Positions 34,816 to 44,126 of a DNA stretch of 64,000 bases are shown here, piece after piece. Source of the DNA: Bacteroidota bacterium (GTDB lineage Bacteria > Bacteroidota > Bacteroidia > Chitinophagales > Saprospiraceae); assembly GCA_024642705.1 (NCBI GenBank), contig JAHEAQ010000012.1, positions 19,166 through 83,165 of the forward strand, in the 5' to 3' direction. How positions within the stretch are numbered: position 1 is the first letter of the stretch; every line of letters starts with the position of its first letter. The notes under the pieces are model-generated. The model was not told the DNA's origin and ran no database searches. It saw only the letters and a program-made list of their open reading frames with translations. Both the position numbers and the translations under genes were made by a program.

Positions 34816-36084
34816 ATGAATATTTTAATTTTAGGAAGTGGTGGAAGAGAACATGCTTTTGCTTGGAAAATTAGCCAAAGTCCTCATTGCGAAAATCTAT
34901 ACATTGCACCTGGAAATGCAGGAACCAATATTTGTGGTAAAAACATACCTATTGACATTCTTAATTTTGAATCCATTGGAGATTTTTGCTTAAAATCAAA
35001 AATTGACATGGTTTTAGTGGGCCCTGAAGCTCCATTAGTGGCAGGAATTAAAGATTACTTCAAGTCGCAAAAAACACTTTCACATATTGCACTAATTGGA
35101 CCCTCTAAGGAGGCTGCGCAACTTGAAGGTAGTAAAGCTTATGCAAAGGCTTTCATGTCGGAGTTTGATATTCCAACTGCGGCATATGGTGAATTTACAT
35201 TGGAAAATATCCAAGAAGGTATCACATTTATTAAAAAACAAACGCCACCAATTGTATTGAAAGCTGATGGTTTAGCTGGAGGTAAGGGTGTATTGATTAT
35301 ATCAGACATTGAGGAAGCAATCGAATCATTCAAATCAATGTTAAATGGAAAATTTGGTGAAGCAAGCAGTAAAGTGGTTATCGAAGATTTTTTGGATGGC
35401 ATTGAGTTTTCCGTTTTTGTAATGACAGATGGAACTAATTATAATATTTTACCTATTGCAAAAGATTATAAAAGAATTGGCGAAAAAGATACCGGCCTAA
35501 ATACTGGTGGAATGGGTGCTGTTTCTCCAGTTCCATTCATTAATAAAAAGTTTTTAGATAAAGTAATCTCAAAAGTTATTAAACCCACTATTAATGGCAT
35601 AAATCATCGAAAACTTGATTATACTGGTTTTGTTTTTATTGGACTCATAAAAGTCGGAGACGAACCTATTGTTATTGAATACAATTGCAGAATGGGCGAT
35701 CCAGAAACGGAGGCTGTTCTTTTAAGAGTTGAAAATGATTTTCTGCAAAATTTAATTGATCTAAGTAAAGGAAACATTTCAAACAGTGAAATTAAAATTT
35801 CTCCAAAATCAGCAAGCACAATAATATTGGTTTCTGGAGGATATCCTGAATCTTATGAAAATGGTAAAGAAATAAGCGGTTTAGATCAAATTGAACAAAG
35901 TATTGTATTTCATTCTGGAACGAAAGAAAAGGAAGGCAAAGTTTATACCAATGGAGGAAGAGTTATCGCAGTAAGTTCCCTAGCGGATTCAAAAGAAGAA
36001 GCTCTTTTCCTTTCCAATAAAAATGCAGAAAAAATAAATTTTACAGGAAAATATTATCGCAAGGATATCGGTTTTGATTTGTAG
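34816..36084 (+). CDS. purD: Phosphoribosylamine--glycine ligase
   Basis: The 422-residue ATP-grasp enzyme begins MNILILGSGGREHAFAWKI, the invariant GARS start. It continues with the VGPEAPLVAGI loop, the ATP-binding GPSKEAAQLEGSKAYAKAFM and KADGLAGGKGVLI segments, the NTGGMGAVSP motif near 233, and EYNCRMGDPETEAVL, which carries the metal ligands. It joins phosphoribosylamine to glycine in purine synthesis. It stands as a single-domain enzyme, not fused to PurM or PurN as in eukaryotes. It reads in the same direction as murF-alr, 56 bases apart. Confidence 0.97.
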   Translation: MNILILGSGGREHAFAWKISQSPHCENLYIAPGNAGTNICGKNIPIDILNFESIGDFCLKSKIDMVLVGPEAPLVAGIKDYFKSQKTLSHIALIGPSKEAAQLEGSKAYAKAFMSEFDIPTAAYGEFTLENIQEGITFIKKQTPPIVLKADGLAGGKGVLIISDIEEAIESFKSMLNGKFGEASSKVVIEDFLDGIEFSVFVMTDGTNYNILPIAKDYKRIGEKDTGLNTGGMGAVSPVPFINKKFLDKVISKVIKPTINGINHRKLDYTGFVFIGLIKVGDEPIVIEYNCRMGDPETEAVLLRVENDFLQNLIDLSKGNISNSEIKISPKSASTIILVSGGYPESYENGKEISGLDQIEQSIVFHSGTKEKEGKVYTNGGRVIAVSSLADSKEEALFLSNKNAEKINFTGKYYRKDIGFDL

Positions 36085-36140
36085 AAAAATAGTATCCCTA
36101 AATTAATTGACACGGGCATAAAAATAAAATTTCGAATTTT

Positions 36141-38603
36141 ATGAAATATTCCATTGAGGAAATAAGTGAAATTATCCATGCTCAAGTTCTGAATGAACAA
36201 ATCTATCCTTATGATATTAATGAGGTCTATTATGATACACGAAAAGGAAATTTCTCAAATGATGCCATGTTTTTGGCCATTGACGGCAAAAATGCGGATG
36301 GGCATCAATATATAAAATATGCCTATAACCAACTGCAGACGAGAAATTTTTTAATATCAAAAGCTATTGACACAAATGATTTTCCAAATTCCAATTTCTT
36401 GCTATGTGAAAATGTTATAACTGCTCTGCAAAAATTAGCTATGCACCATCGTGGCCTGCATCATATTGATACAATTGGCATAACAGGCAGTAATGGAAAA
36501 ACCATAGTCAAAGAATGGATTTTTCAATTAATAGAAGATCAATTGAATATAGTTAGAAGTCCAGGTAGTTTTAATTCGCAATTAGGTGTTCCGATCTCAA
36601 TATTAAAAATAGAACCATTCCACAATCTTGGTATTTTTGAAGCTGGAATCTCTAATGAAGGGGAAATGGAGATTCTAGCTGAAATTATAAAACCTCAATT
36701 TGGTATAATCACTAATATTGGAGAAGCTCACAGCGCAGGTTTTCAAAATATAAATGAAAAATTAGCAGATAAATTGAAACTTTTTCATTCCTGCCAAAGA
36801 GTTCTTTATTGTATGGATCAAAATATAATCCACCAAGCATTAAAATCATCATTTCCAAATATTGAACTCATTTCGTGGTCTGTATTAAATCAAAATGCCG
36901 ATTACTATGTTCAATTTCATGATCATAAAAACAATTCCACTATCCAGGTTTCTGGAAAGAAAAATGCTGTTTTTCAAATTCCTTTTTCAGATCAAATTTC
37001 AAAAGAAAATGCCGTTTTTGCAATTATTACAGCTTTGGAATTCGGAATTAATACCGAAATATTAGCTCAAAAAACACCAAATCTTCAAGCCTTGAAAATG
37101 AGGCTTGAAATGAAACAGGGGATCAATAATTGTTTTTTGATAAACGACAGTTACAGTTCTGATTTTCTTGCTTTAAGTTCAGCACTTCACATACTTGAAC
37201 AGCAACAAAAAAAATCTAAAAACACTTTAATTTTATCTCAAATTGAAGAATCTAACTTTTCTGATGAAATATTGCTTGAAAGAATTGCAGGAACCATTGG
37301 TAATCATGCTATAAATAAAGTAATTGCTGTTGGCATAAAACTTAAAAATCTCAAATCTTATTTGGATAAAAATATTGAATTTCAACACTTTGAAAATACA
37401 AATAATTTATTGGAAATGTTTTCAGAATTTGAAGTTGAAAATGAAAATATTCTAATTAAAGGTGCCAGAAGCTTTAACCTCGAAAAAGTCTTCCAATTGC
37501 TTTCCACCAAGGTTCATCAGACTGTCCTTGAAATTGATCTTGAAGCAATGAGGCACAATCTTTTTGTATTTCGTTCTTTTCTTGAAAAAGGGACGAAATT
37601 AATGGTTGTGTTAAAAGCATCAGGATATGGCAGTGGCAGCACAGAATTGTCAAGATTCCTAGCTTTTCAACGTGTAGATTATATCGCTGTAGCTTACATA
37701 GACGAGGGAATAGAGCTAAGAAAATCAGAAATTGATATACCAATTATGGTAATGAATCCTGAAGAAAGCGGATTTGCACAAATGATTAATTACAGACTTG
37801 AGCCAGAAATTTATAGTTTGACACAATTAAGGCAACTTCTAGCTTATTTGCCCAATGGAAATTATCCAATCCATTTAAAAATCGAAACAGGAATGAATCG
37901 ATTAGGAATTGAAATGGAAGAGATAGAAGAAATAACCAATCTTATCAATGAATCAAAAAAAGTCAGTGTTGCTTCCATATTTTCTCATTTAGTAGGAAGC
38001 GACAATAAAATATTTGATAAATTTTCAATGCAACAAATTGAAACTTTTGAAAAAGCTTTTGACTTGATAAGTCTTAGAATTGGATATTCGCCAATTCGGC
38101 ACATATTGAATTCTAATGGCATCTCAAGATTTCCTGAATATCAATATGAAATGGTTCGCTTAGGAATTGGACTTCACGGTATTTCAGATGACGCTTCAAT
38201 GAATAAACGCCTTCAAAAAGTTCAAACATTAAAAACTAGAGTTTCACAAATAAAAAACATTGCAAAAGATGAAACCGTTGGGTACAATCGAAAATTCAAA
38301 GCCTTAAAAACAACAAAAACAGCCACAATCAATATTGGTTATGCTGATGGTTTACCAAGGAATGCTGGGAACTTAAATTATTCAGTTTTGATTAATGGCT
38401 ATCCAGCACCAATTGTAGGAAATGTTTGCATGGATATGTGCATGATCGACATATCTGATTTAAACGTAAAAGTAGGTGATGAAGTAATCATTTTTGGAGC
38501 GCATTGGCCCATAGAAAATCTGGCTCTAGCTTGCGAAACGATACCATATGAAATTCTTACACGTTTATCTACTAGGATACATAGAATTTTTAGTAGAGAA
38601 TAA
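36141..38603 (+). CDS. murF-alr: Fused MurF ligase and alanine racemase
   Basis: The 820-residue protein joins two enzymes of peptidoglycan synthesis. Residues about 1-450 are MurF: a P-loop ITGSNGKTIVKEW, the SFNSQLGVPISIL segment and FEAGISNEGEME. This ligase adds D-Ala-D-Ala to UDP-MurNAc-tripeptide. From about residue 455 comes a fold type III PLP racemase. The PLP lysine lies in VVLKASGYGSG (usually KANAYGHG), the catalytic Tyr in VGYNRKF, and the GYADGLPR and GNVCMDMCMIDIS motifs follow. The racemase supplies D-Ala for the substrate of its partner. The fusion is typical of Bacteroidota. Both active sites look intact, although the racemase has Ser where His usually stands in the PLP loop. 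Cytoplasmic. Confidence 0.95.
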   Translation: MKYSIEEISEIIHAQVLNEQIYPYDINEVYYDTRKGNFSNDAMFLAIDGKNADGHQYIKYAYNQLQTRNFLISKAIDTNDFPNSNFLLCENVITALQKLAMHHRGLHHIDTIGITGSNGKTIVKEWIFQLIEDQLNIVRSPGSFNSQLGVPISILKIEPFHNLGIFEAGISNEGEMEILAEIIKPQFGIITNIGEAHSAGFQNINEKLADKLKLFHSCQRVLYCMDQNIIHQALKSSFPNIELISWSVLNQNADYYVQFHDHKNNSTIQVSGKKNAVFQIPFSDQISKENAVFAIITALEFGINTEILAQKTPNLQALKMRLEMKQGINNCFLINDSYSSDFLALSSALHILEQQQKKSKNTLILSQIEESNFSDEILLERIAGTIGNHAINKVIAVGIKLKNLKSYLDKNIEFQHFENTNNLLEMFSEFEVENENILIKGARSFNLEKVFQLLSTKVHQTVLEIDLEAMRHNLFVFRSFLEKGTKLMVVLKASGYGSGSTELSRFLAFQRVDYIAVAYIDEGIELRKSEIDIPIMVMNPEESGFAQMINYRLEPEIYSLTQLRQLLAYLPNGNYPIHLKIETGMNRLGIEMEEIEEITNLINESKKVSVASIFSHLVGSDNKIFDKFSMQQIETFEKAFDLISLRIGYSPIRHILNSNGISRFPEYQYEMVRLGIGLHGISDDASMNKRLQKVQTLKTRVSQIKNIAKDETVGYNRKFKALKTTKTATINIGYADGLPRNAGNLNYSVLINGYPAPIVGNVCMDMCMIDISDLNVKVGDEVIIFGAHWPIENLALACETIPYEILTRLSTRIHRIFSRE

Positions 38604-38730
38604 GCAATATTTAAGTTAATCTTTATGTTTTTCTATTCTAAGTATAATGATGATTTTATTCATATTTCAAATGACAATATCCCAAAACAGAGATTTTAAA
38701 TCAAGTGTACATTAAGGTGCAATAATTTAT

Positions 38731-38738
38731 TACTTTTG
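38731..38738 (+). promoter_or_regulatory. Candidate -7 element for the SurA-like gene cluster
   Basis: TACTTTTG matches TAnnTTTG and is followed by CGG, as in many Bacteroidota promoters. It lies 29 bases before the first of three tightly linked SurA-like genes. No clear upstream TTTG is seen. Confidence 0.45.
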
Positions 38739-38767
38739 CGGTGTTAAAATAACCAATCGGCGCATAA

Positions 38768-40732
38768 ATGAAACGAGTTAATATTTTATTATCAATTCTT
38801 ATATTATTTTTTACCCTAAGCATTATTAGTGCACAGGGTGATGACAAAGTATTATTTACAGTAAATAGTACCCCTGTTCAACTTTCTGAATTCGATTACA
38901 TTTATAACAAAAATAATGGAGACAAGGCGGATTATAGTAAGGCCAATATCCAGGAATATCTTGATTTGTACATAAAGTTCAAACTAAAAGTACAGAAAGC
39001 AAGAGATATGAAACTTGATACTATTCCTGAATTAATATCAGAACTTGCCGGATATAGAAAACAACTAGCAGATTCCTATCTAACAGATAAAGAAGTTACA
39101 GAAAATTTAATTAAAGAGGTATACGACCGTCAACAATATGAAGTTAAAGTAAGGCATATCCTAATTAAAGCTGACTCAAGAGCTACGGATGCTAGAAAGA
39201 TGGAAGCTAAAAAGCAAATCGAAGACCTTAGAAAAGAAATTGTTTCTGGAACAAGTTTTTCTAATATAGCAATGACGCATAGTCAAGATGCAACTACAAG
39301 AAATGAAGGAGGTGAATTGAATTATCTAACTGCGATGCTTCCAAATGGCTATTATGCCTTTGAAAATGCTATGTACAGTTTGAAACCAGGAGAAGTTTCT
39401 GAACCAGTTTTATCGAATGTAGGTTATCATTTGATTCAATTGATAGATAAGCGATCAGCTAGAGGAAATATTGAAGGAGCTCATATTTTAATCCGTAAAA
39501 AGGATAAAAATCTAATCGTTCCAAATGTTAAAGGTAAAATTGATAGCATTTTTCAATTGCTAAATCAAGGTGCAAATTTCGAAGAGTTGGCAAAAAAATA
39601 CTCTCAGGATGCAAATAGCTCAGATAAGGGCGGAAACATTGGAATTTTTGGTAGCGGAACTTATGAAACTACATTTGAAAATGCAATATTCAGTTTAGAA
39701 AAAAATGGCGATTACAGCAGGCCAGTAGAAACTAGTTTGGGATGGCATATTGTAAAAAGAGTTAACAAGCCAGAAAATGATAGCTATGAAAAAGCTCGAA
39801 GAAAACTTCAAGTTCAAATAAGAAATGATTCTAGATATGAAATATCTAGAAATCAAATGATAGAGCAGATAAAAATAGATGCTAATCTAAAAGAGAACAA
39901 AGAAGTATTGAAGGATTTTTATTCAAATCTTGACGAAAGTTTTTATTCTTTCAATTGGCAAATAGATCCCAACAATCAGCAAACACTTCTTTCTCTTGAT
40001 GGCAATGATTATACCGTATTAGAATTTGCTACTTATTGTAAGAACAATACTAAAACCAGACTTAGAAATAGTAAAACCACTCCACTTCAAAATTCTGTTG
40101 AAGAGTTGTATGACGAATATCTTCACGAACTTTGTTTAAAGTATGAAGAAAATAATCTAGAAAATAAATATCCTGATTTTAAAGCGCTAATGCGTGAATA
40201 TGAGGAAGGCATATTATTATTCGAAGCTACAAAATTGAATGTTTGGGACAAAGCTTCTCAAGACACTTCAGGTCTTCGAGTTTTCTTTGAAAAAAATAGA
40301 AATAACTATTTGTGGAAAGAAAGAGCAAATTTAGAGACCTATGTTATCAAAACCACAGATGAAAAATTGATTAAAAAAATTACTAAATACATCAAGAAAA
40401 ACACTTCTGAAAAAGTATTAGCAAAATATAGTACAGAACAAACGCCAATTTCATTTTCTGAAGGAATATTTGAAAGAGGCGATCTTGAAGTTGCAGGAAT
40501 CAAATTCACCCCTAAATCTATTTCAGATGCAAGACCAAATTTTGACAATAAAACCTTTACTATTCGTAAAATTACCAATACAACTCCAGCTACTCCTAAA
40601 ACTTTAAAAGATGCTCGAGGTTATATTATTGCTGATTATCAAGATTATCTTGACAAAAAATGGATTGAAAAATTAAAAAATGAGTATGAGGTGGTAGTAA
40701 ATAAAGATGTTTTAAATAGTATTATTAAATAG
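38768..40732 (+). CDS. SurA/PpiC-type peptidylprolyl isomerase with two parvulin domains
   Basis: The 654-residue protein has a signal peptide (to about residue 22, SAQG) and an N-terminal SurA-like helical region. Two parvulin domains follow, at about 122-226 (VRHILIKADS ... GYHLIQLIDKR) and about 232-336 (AHILIRKKD ... GWHIVKRVNKP). The remaining about 300 residues are charged and helical, and include a segment that loosely resembles a third, degenerate parvulin domain near 500-610. It should act in the periplasm on unfolded outer-membrane proteins. The stop overlaps the GTG start of the next gene, so translation is coupled. Confidence 0.9.
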   Translation: MKRVNILLSILILFFTLSIISAQGDDKVLFTVNSTPVQLSEFDYIYNKNNGDKADYSKANIQEYLDLYIKFKLKVQKARDMKLDTIPELISELAGYRKQLADSYLTDKEVTENLIKEVYDRQQYEVKVRHILIKADSRATDARKMEAKKQIEDLRKEIVSGTSFSNIAMTHSQDATTRNEGGELNYLTAMLPNGYYAFENAMYSLKPGEVSEPVLSNVGYHLIQLIDKRSARGNIEGAHILIRKKDKNLIVPNVKGKIDSIFQLLNQGANFEELAKKYSQDANSSDKGGNIGIFGSGTYETTFENAIFSLEKNGDYSRPVETSLGWHIVKRVNKPENDSYEKARRKLQVQIRNDSRYEISRNQMIEQIKIDANLKENKEVLKDFYSNLDESFYSFNWQIDPNNQQTLLSLDGNDYTVLEFATYCKNNTKTRLRNSKTTPLQNSVEELYDEYLHELCLKYEENNLENKYPDFKALMREYEEGILLFEATKLNVWDKASQDTSGLRVFFEKNRNNYLWKERANLETYVIKTTDEKLIKKITKYIKKNTSEKVLAKYSTEQTPISFSEGIFERGDLEVAGIKFTPKSISDARPNFDNKTFTIRKITNTTPATPKTLKDARGYIIADYQDYLDKKWIEKLKNEYEVVVNKDVLNSIIK

Positions 40733-41574
40733 TGAACAAAATCAATTTTTATATTTTATTGAGTTTAATTCCGATTATTTCGTGCACTCCAAAATCGGAT
40801 GATCTAGAAACTGAGAATCCTATACTTGCCACAGTATTTGATAAAAACCTTTATATTTCAGATATTTCACCCTTAATTCAAACTGAAGCAACGAAAGAAG
40901 ATAGTATTTTATATTCTAATTCTCTTGTTGAGAAATGGGTAAGAGAAACTGTTTTATTGTATGAAGCTGAAAAAAATATTCCAGCAGATCTCGATATAAA
41001 AAAAATGGTTAATGATTATAGATCTTCATTAATATTAATGAATTATCAACAAAAGTTAGTTCATGAAAAATTAGATACCCTGGTTACTAAGAAACAATTA
41101 GAAGATTATTTTGATGAAAATAGTTCACAATATAAATTAAGCGAACCTATTGTAAACTGTATTTTTTTAAAAGTAGAAAAAGAATCAAAATCAATAAAAA
41201 AAATAGAATCACTTTGGAAGGCTAAAAAATATACTGAAATTGGCGAGATTGATATTGAAGAATTTGAATTGAAATTGACAGATGAAAATCAGTGGTATGC
41301 TTGGAAAGATATAAAAGCTTTATTACCAAATTCTCTTTGGTCTTTTTCAGAATTAAAAGCTAAAGATTTTAAAAGTAAGACTTCTGGAAATTATAATTAT
41401 TACATTAAAGTTTTTGATTACAAAGACGAAAATCAAATTCCTCCGTTATCTTATATTGAAGATCAAATTACAAAGTTAATATTGCATCGAAGACAAACGG
41501 ATCTTTTGAACAAAGTAACAGAAGAACTTTATGAAAAATATTCAAAAAATAATAATATTCAAATAAATATATAA
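40732..41574 (+). CDS. SurA-like lipoprotein without a parvulin domain
   Basis: The 280-residue protein begins at a GTG whose G is the last base of the preceding stop (TAGTG). The signal ends in IPIISC, a lipoprotein box with Cys at about 18, so the mature protein is lipid-anchored, probably on the periplasmic face of a membrane. The helical pattern, including VEKWVRETVLLYEAEK and a LVTKKQLEDYFDENSSQYKL segment, resembles SurA N-terminal chaperone domains. I see no complete parvulin domain or its conserved His and GxxG loops. It ends one base before the next start. I infer a chaperone subunit that works with its neighbours. Confidence 0.78.
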   Translation: MNKINFYILLSLIPIISCTPKSDDLETENPILATVFDKNLYISDISPLIQTEATKEDSILYSNSLVEKWVRETVLLYEAEKNIPADLDIKKMVNDYRSSLILMNYQQKLVHEKLDTLVTKKQLEDYFDENSSQYKLSEPIVNCIFLKVEKESKSIKKIESLWKAKKYTEIGEIDIEEFELKLTDENQWYAWKDIKALLPNSLWSFSELKAKDFKSKTSGNYNYYIKVFDYKDENQIPPLSYIEDQITKLILHRRQTDLLNKVTEELYEKYSKNNNIQINI

Positions 41575-42936
41575 ATGAGATATACAATAGCGATAATTTT
41601 TCTACTCATTGCAAACTTTGCAGCTAAAGCTCAATTGCAAGGAAAAATTATCGATAAAATAGTTGCGAAAGTTGGAGGAGAATACATTTTGCTTTCTGAT
41701 GTTGAAAAACAATATGCATATGCAAAACAAGCTCAACCTTCTTTAGAACCTTCCTACAAATGTGATGTCCTAGAAAATATTATAGCACAAAAAATAATGG
41801 TTCATCAAGCTAAATTAGATAGTATCGAATTAGGCGATGATGAAGTTGAAGCCCAATTAGAATATAGAATTGAAAATATTCTGAATCAAATGGGTAACAA
41901 TGAAGCTTTTTTTGTTGAATATTATGGTCAAACTGTTAATGAAGTTAGGGAGTGGATGAGAGATGATCTAAGACAACAACTGCTTTCTGAAAAAATGCAG
42001 AAACAAATTATTAATGAAGTAAATATACGCCCTGAAGAGGTTGTTGAATTTTTCAAGTCTATTCCAAAAGATTCATTACCGCTTCTTAATGCTGAAGTGG
42101 AGTTAGCTGAAATTGTTATGAAACCTGAAGCCAGTCAGGCTTCTAAGGATAAATCTTACGAATTTCTATTAGATTTAAGAAGACAAATTGTGAATGACAG
42201 TGCCGATTTTGCAACATTGGCAAAAAAATATTCAGATGATTTGGGTTCGGGAGCTAAAGGCGGCGAATTGGGTTCTCAGAAAAGGGGAAATTTTGTTCAA
42301 GAATTTGAAGCGGTGGCTTATACTTTGGAGAATGGAGAACTCTCGGAAATTGTGGAGTCAGAATTCGGTTATCATTTAATACAATTGAATGAAAGGAGAG
42401 GTAATGTAATTAATTCAAGACACATATTAATTATACCCGAAGTAACGGATGAAGATAGAAATAAAACAAAATTGTTTCTGGATTCACTTAGGGTTCTTAT
42501 AGAAAGTGATTCTTTGAAATTTAACGATGCAGTAAAAAAATACTCGAATAAAAAAGTCGAAAGTTATACGAATAATGGAAGAATGACGAATCCTGCAACA
42601 GGATCAACTTTTTATTCCACCAACGAGTTGCCTCCAGAAATATATTTTGGAATCGAAGAATTAAATGTAAATGAAATTTCAGCGCCAATTGAATACCAAG
42701 ATAGAGGCGGGGATATAATGTTTCGAATAGTTCAATTGCAATCAAAAACAAAACCCCATATTGCAAATCTCAAGCAAGATTATTCCAAGTTGCAAAACTT
42801 TGCAGTTGAAAGTAAGAAAAATGAGTATTTCAATGAATGGATCATTTCGAAATTGAACTCTACTTTCATGGAAATTGATCCAAAATATCAAACTTGCCCT
42901 AATATTAGCGCATGGATTGAGGCAAAAGCTCAATAA
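41575..42936 (+). CDS. SurA-type periplasmic chaperone/peptidylprolyl isomerase
   Basis: The 453-residue protein has a signal peptide (to about 20, AAKAQ) and then the canonical SurA order. The N-terminal chaperone domain (IDKIVAKVGGEYILLSDVEK, about 27-46) is followed by a parvulin domain near 175-285 (ELAEIVMKPE ... FGYHLIQLNERRG), and a second parvulin-like domain near 290-400 (SRHILIIPEV ... MFRIVQLQSKT). It should escort barrel proteins to the Bam complex. The start ATG follows the preceding TAA directly. It is the closest match to Proteobacterial SurA of the three genes. Confidence 0.9.
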   Translation: MRYTIAIIFLLIANFAAKAQLQGKIIDKIVAKVGGEYILLSDVEKQYAYAKQAQPSLEPSYKCDVLENIIAQKIMVHQAKLDSIELGDDEVEAQLEYRIENILNQMGNNEAFFVEYYGQTVNEVREWMRDDLRQQLLSEKMQKQIINEVNIRPEEVVEFFKSIPKDSLPLLNAEVELAEIVMKPEASQASKDKSYEFLLDLRRQIVNDSADFATLAKKYSDDLGSGAKGGELGSQKRGNFVQEFEAVAYTLENGELSEIVESEFGYHLIQLNERRGNVINSRHILIIPEVTDEDRNKTKLFLDSLRVLIESDSLKFNDAVKKYSNKKVESYTNNGRMTNPATGSTFYSTNELPPEIYFGIEELNVNEISAPIEYQDRGGDIMFRIVQLQSKTKPHIANLKQDYSKLQNFAVESKKNEYFNEWIISKLNSTFMEIDPKYQTCPNISAWIEAKAQ

Positions 42937-42947
42937 AAAAGTATAAA

Positions 42948-43712
42948 ATGAAAATTGTTTCCTGGAATGTAAATGGAATAAGAGCAGCAGTAAAAAAAGA
43001 TTTTGTCTCTGAACTACAAAAGAGCAGTGCTAACATTTATTGCATTCAAGAAACAAAAGCTCAAGACGAGGAAGTGTCTAAAGCACTAAGTGACATCAAA
43101 AATTTCCACATAAATTCTAATTCAGCTGAAAAAAAAGGGTATTCAGGAGTAGCCATTATTTCAGATCAAAAACCATTAGAAATTTCTAAGGATATTGGAA
43201 TTGAAGAACATGACATGGAAGGTAGAGTCATCACGACTGCTTTTGACAAATTTTATCTTATTAATGTTTATGTTCCAAATAGTGGTGCCGATTTAAAAAG
43301 GCTTGATTATCGCTCAAAGTGGGACAAAGATTTTGCATCGTATTTGAGCAAACTTAGAAAAAACAAACCCATCATCGTTACAGGCGATTTTAACGTGGCA
43401 CATCATGAAATTGACCTTGCTCGCCCAAAATCAAATTACAATAAAACTTCAGGATATACTCAGACAGAAATAGATGGTATGGACGGGCTCCTTAATGTTG
43501 GCTTGATAGATTCCTTCAGACATTTACACCCTGAAAAAGTGCAATATAGTTTTTGGAGCGTCAGATTTGGAGCAAGAGCAAAAAATGTAGGTTGGCGACT
43601 TGATTACTTTTTAGTGGATGAGAGGCTAATGAAAAATATTTCCAAAGCTGAAATCCATGATCAAATTATGGGAAGTGACCATTGTCCAATTTCATTAGAA
43701 CTTTCTTTCTAA
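42948..43712 (+). CDS. xth: Exodeoxyribonuclease III / AP endonuclease
   Basis: The 254-residue protein has the exonuclease III fold. MKIVSWNVNGIRAAVKKDF at the start contains the active-site Asn, IQETKAQ the metal-binding Glu, and VTGDFNVAHHEIDLARP the catalytic Asp/Asn pair. GSDHCPISLEL at the end holds the catalytic Asp-His. It cleaves DNA at abasic sites and removes 3' blocks in base excision repair. It is the normal length for the short bacterial form. It lies 11 bases after the SurA gene and may be read from the same transcript. Confidence 0.95.
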   Translation: MKIVSWNVNGIRAAVKKDFVSELQKSSANIYCIQETKAQDEEVSKALSDIKNFHINSNSAEKKGYSGVAIISDQKPLEISKDIGIEEHDMEGRVITTAFDKFYLINVYVPNSGADLKRLDYRSKWDKDFASYLSKLRKNKPIIVTGDFNVAHHEIDLARPKSNYNKTSGYTQTEIDGMDGLLNVGLIDSFRHLHPEKVQYSFWSVRFGARAKNVGWRLDYFLVDERLMKNISKAEIHDQIMGSDHCPISLELSF

Positions 43713-43726
43713 ATAATTCCAATAAA

Positions 43727-43766
43727 AAAGACCGATTCTACCCCCCAGTGAAACCGGCCTTTATTT
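43727..43766 (+). terminator. Candidate terminator after xth
   Basis: AAAGACCGATT pairs with AAACCGGCCTTT around a C-rich loop, followed by TTATTTT. Two mismatches on the plus strand become G-U pairs on the minus strand. It lies 15 bases after the xth stop, where transcription of the whole upstream unit should end. Confidence 0.55.
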
Positions 43767-44011
43767 TGATATTAAAAAGTATTCACCTTTATTATCACTA
43801 CGATTTATATAGTCCATATATCTTGCCAAAAATTCCCGGATAACTTTATAAATTATCGTCATTTTACATATTTATTATCTTAATAAGCATTAGAGTTTGG
43901 TCCTGAAAAGGAAATAAAAAGTAAAAATTTATATACGAAAAATAAATATTTATTTGAAATTCCTATCTGAATTGAAGATCAGTTAAATGTGAAATACAGT
44001 AATTTTTTATA

Positions 44012-44100
44012 TGTCAAAAGACAGAATGTCAAATTTCCCTTTTAATTTTCCACGATTTAGGACATTTTGACATTAAAAACTGCATGGCACATGCTTTGTT
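44012..44100 (+). promoter_or_regulatory. htpG regulatory region with TGTC repeats and a sigma-54-like promoter
   Basis: TGGCACATGCTTTGTT at 44085-44100 differs from the sigma-54 consensus TGGCACGNNNNTTGCW at two places (G to A after TGGCAC, and C to T in TTGC), with the correct GG-N10-G spacing. Upstream are repeated TGTC motifs: TGTCAAAAGACA (a perfect dyad) at 44012, AATGTCAAA at 44025, and inverted GGACATTTTGACATT at 44060-44074. An alternative reading is a vegetative promoter: TTTG at 44066, 21 bases, then ATGCTTTG, which lacks the TA of TAnnTTTG. Confidence 0.45.
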
Positions 44101-44126
44101 CTACTGTTCTTAAAAAATATAATTTT

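Noticed and set aside
36120..36150. AAAATTTCGAATTTT palindrome at the murF-alr start as an operator
   Set aside because: Such AT palindromes are frequent in this composition and there is no second copy near other genes to support a regulator site.
44067..44126. Upstream extension of htpG by 20 codons
   Set aside because: The extra residues are not found in HtpG proteins and the segment overlaps the likely promoter; the ATG at 44127 gives the canonical N-terminus.
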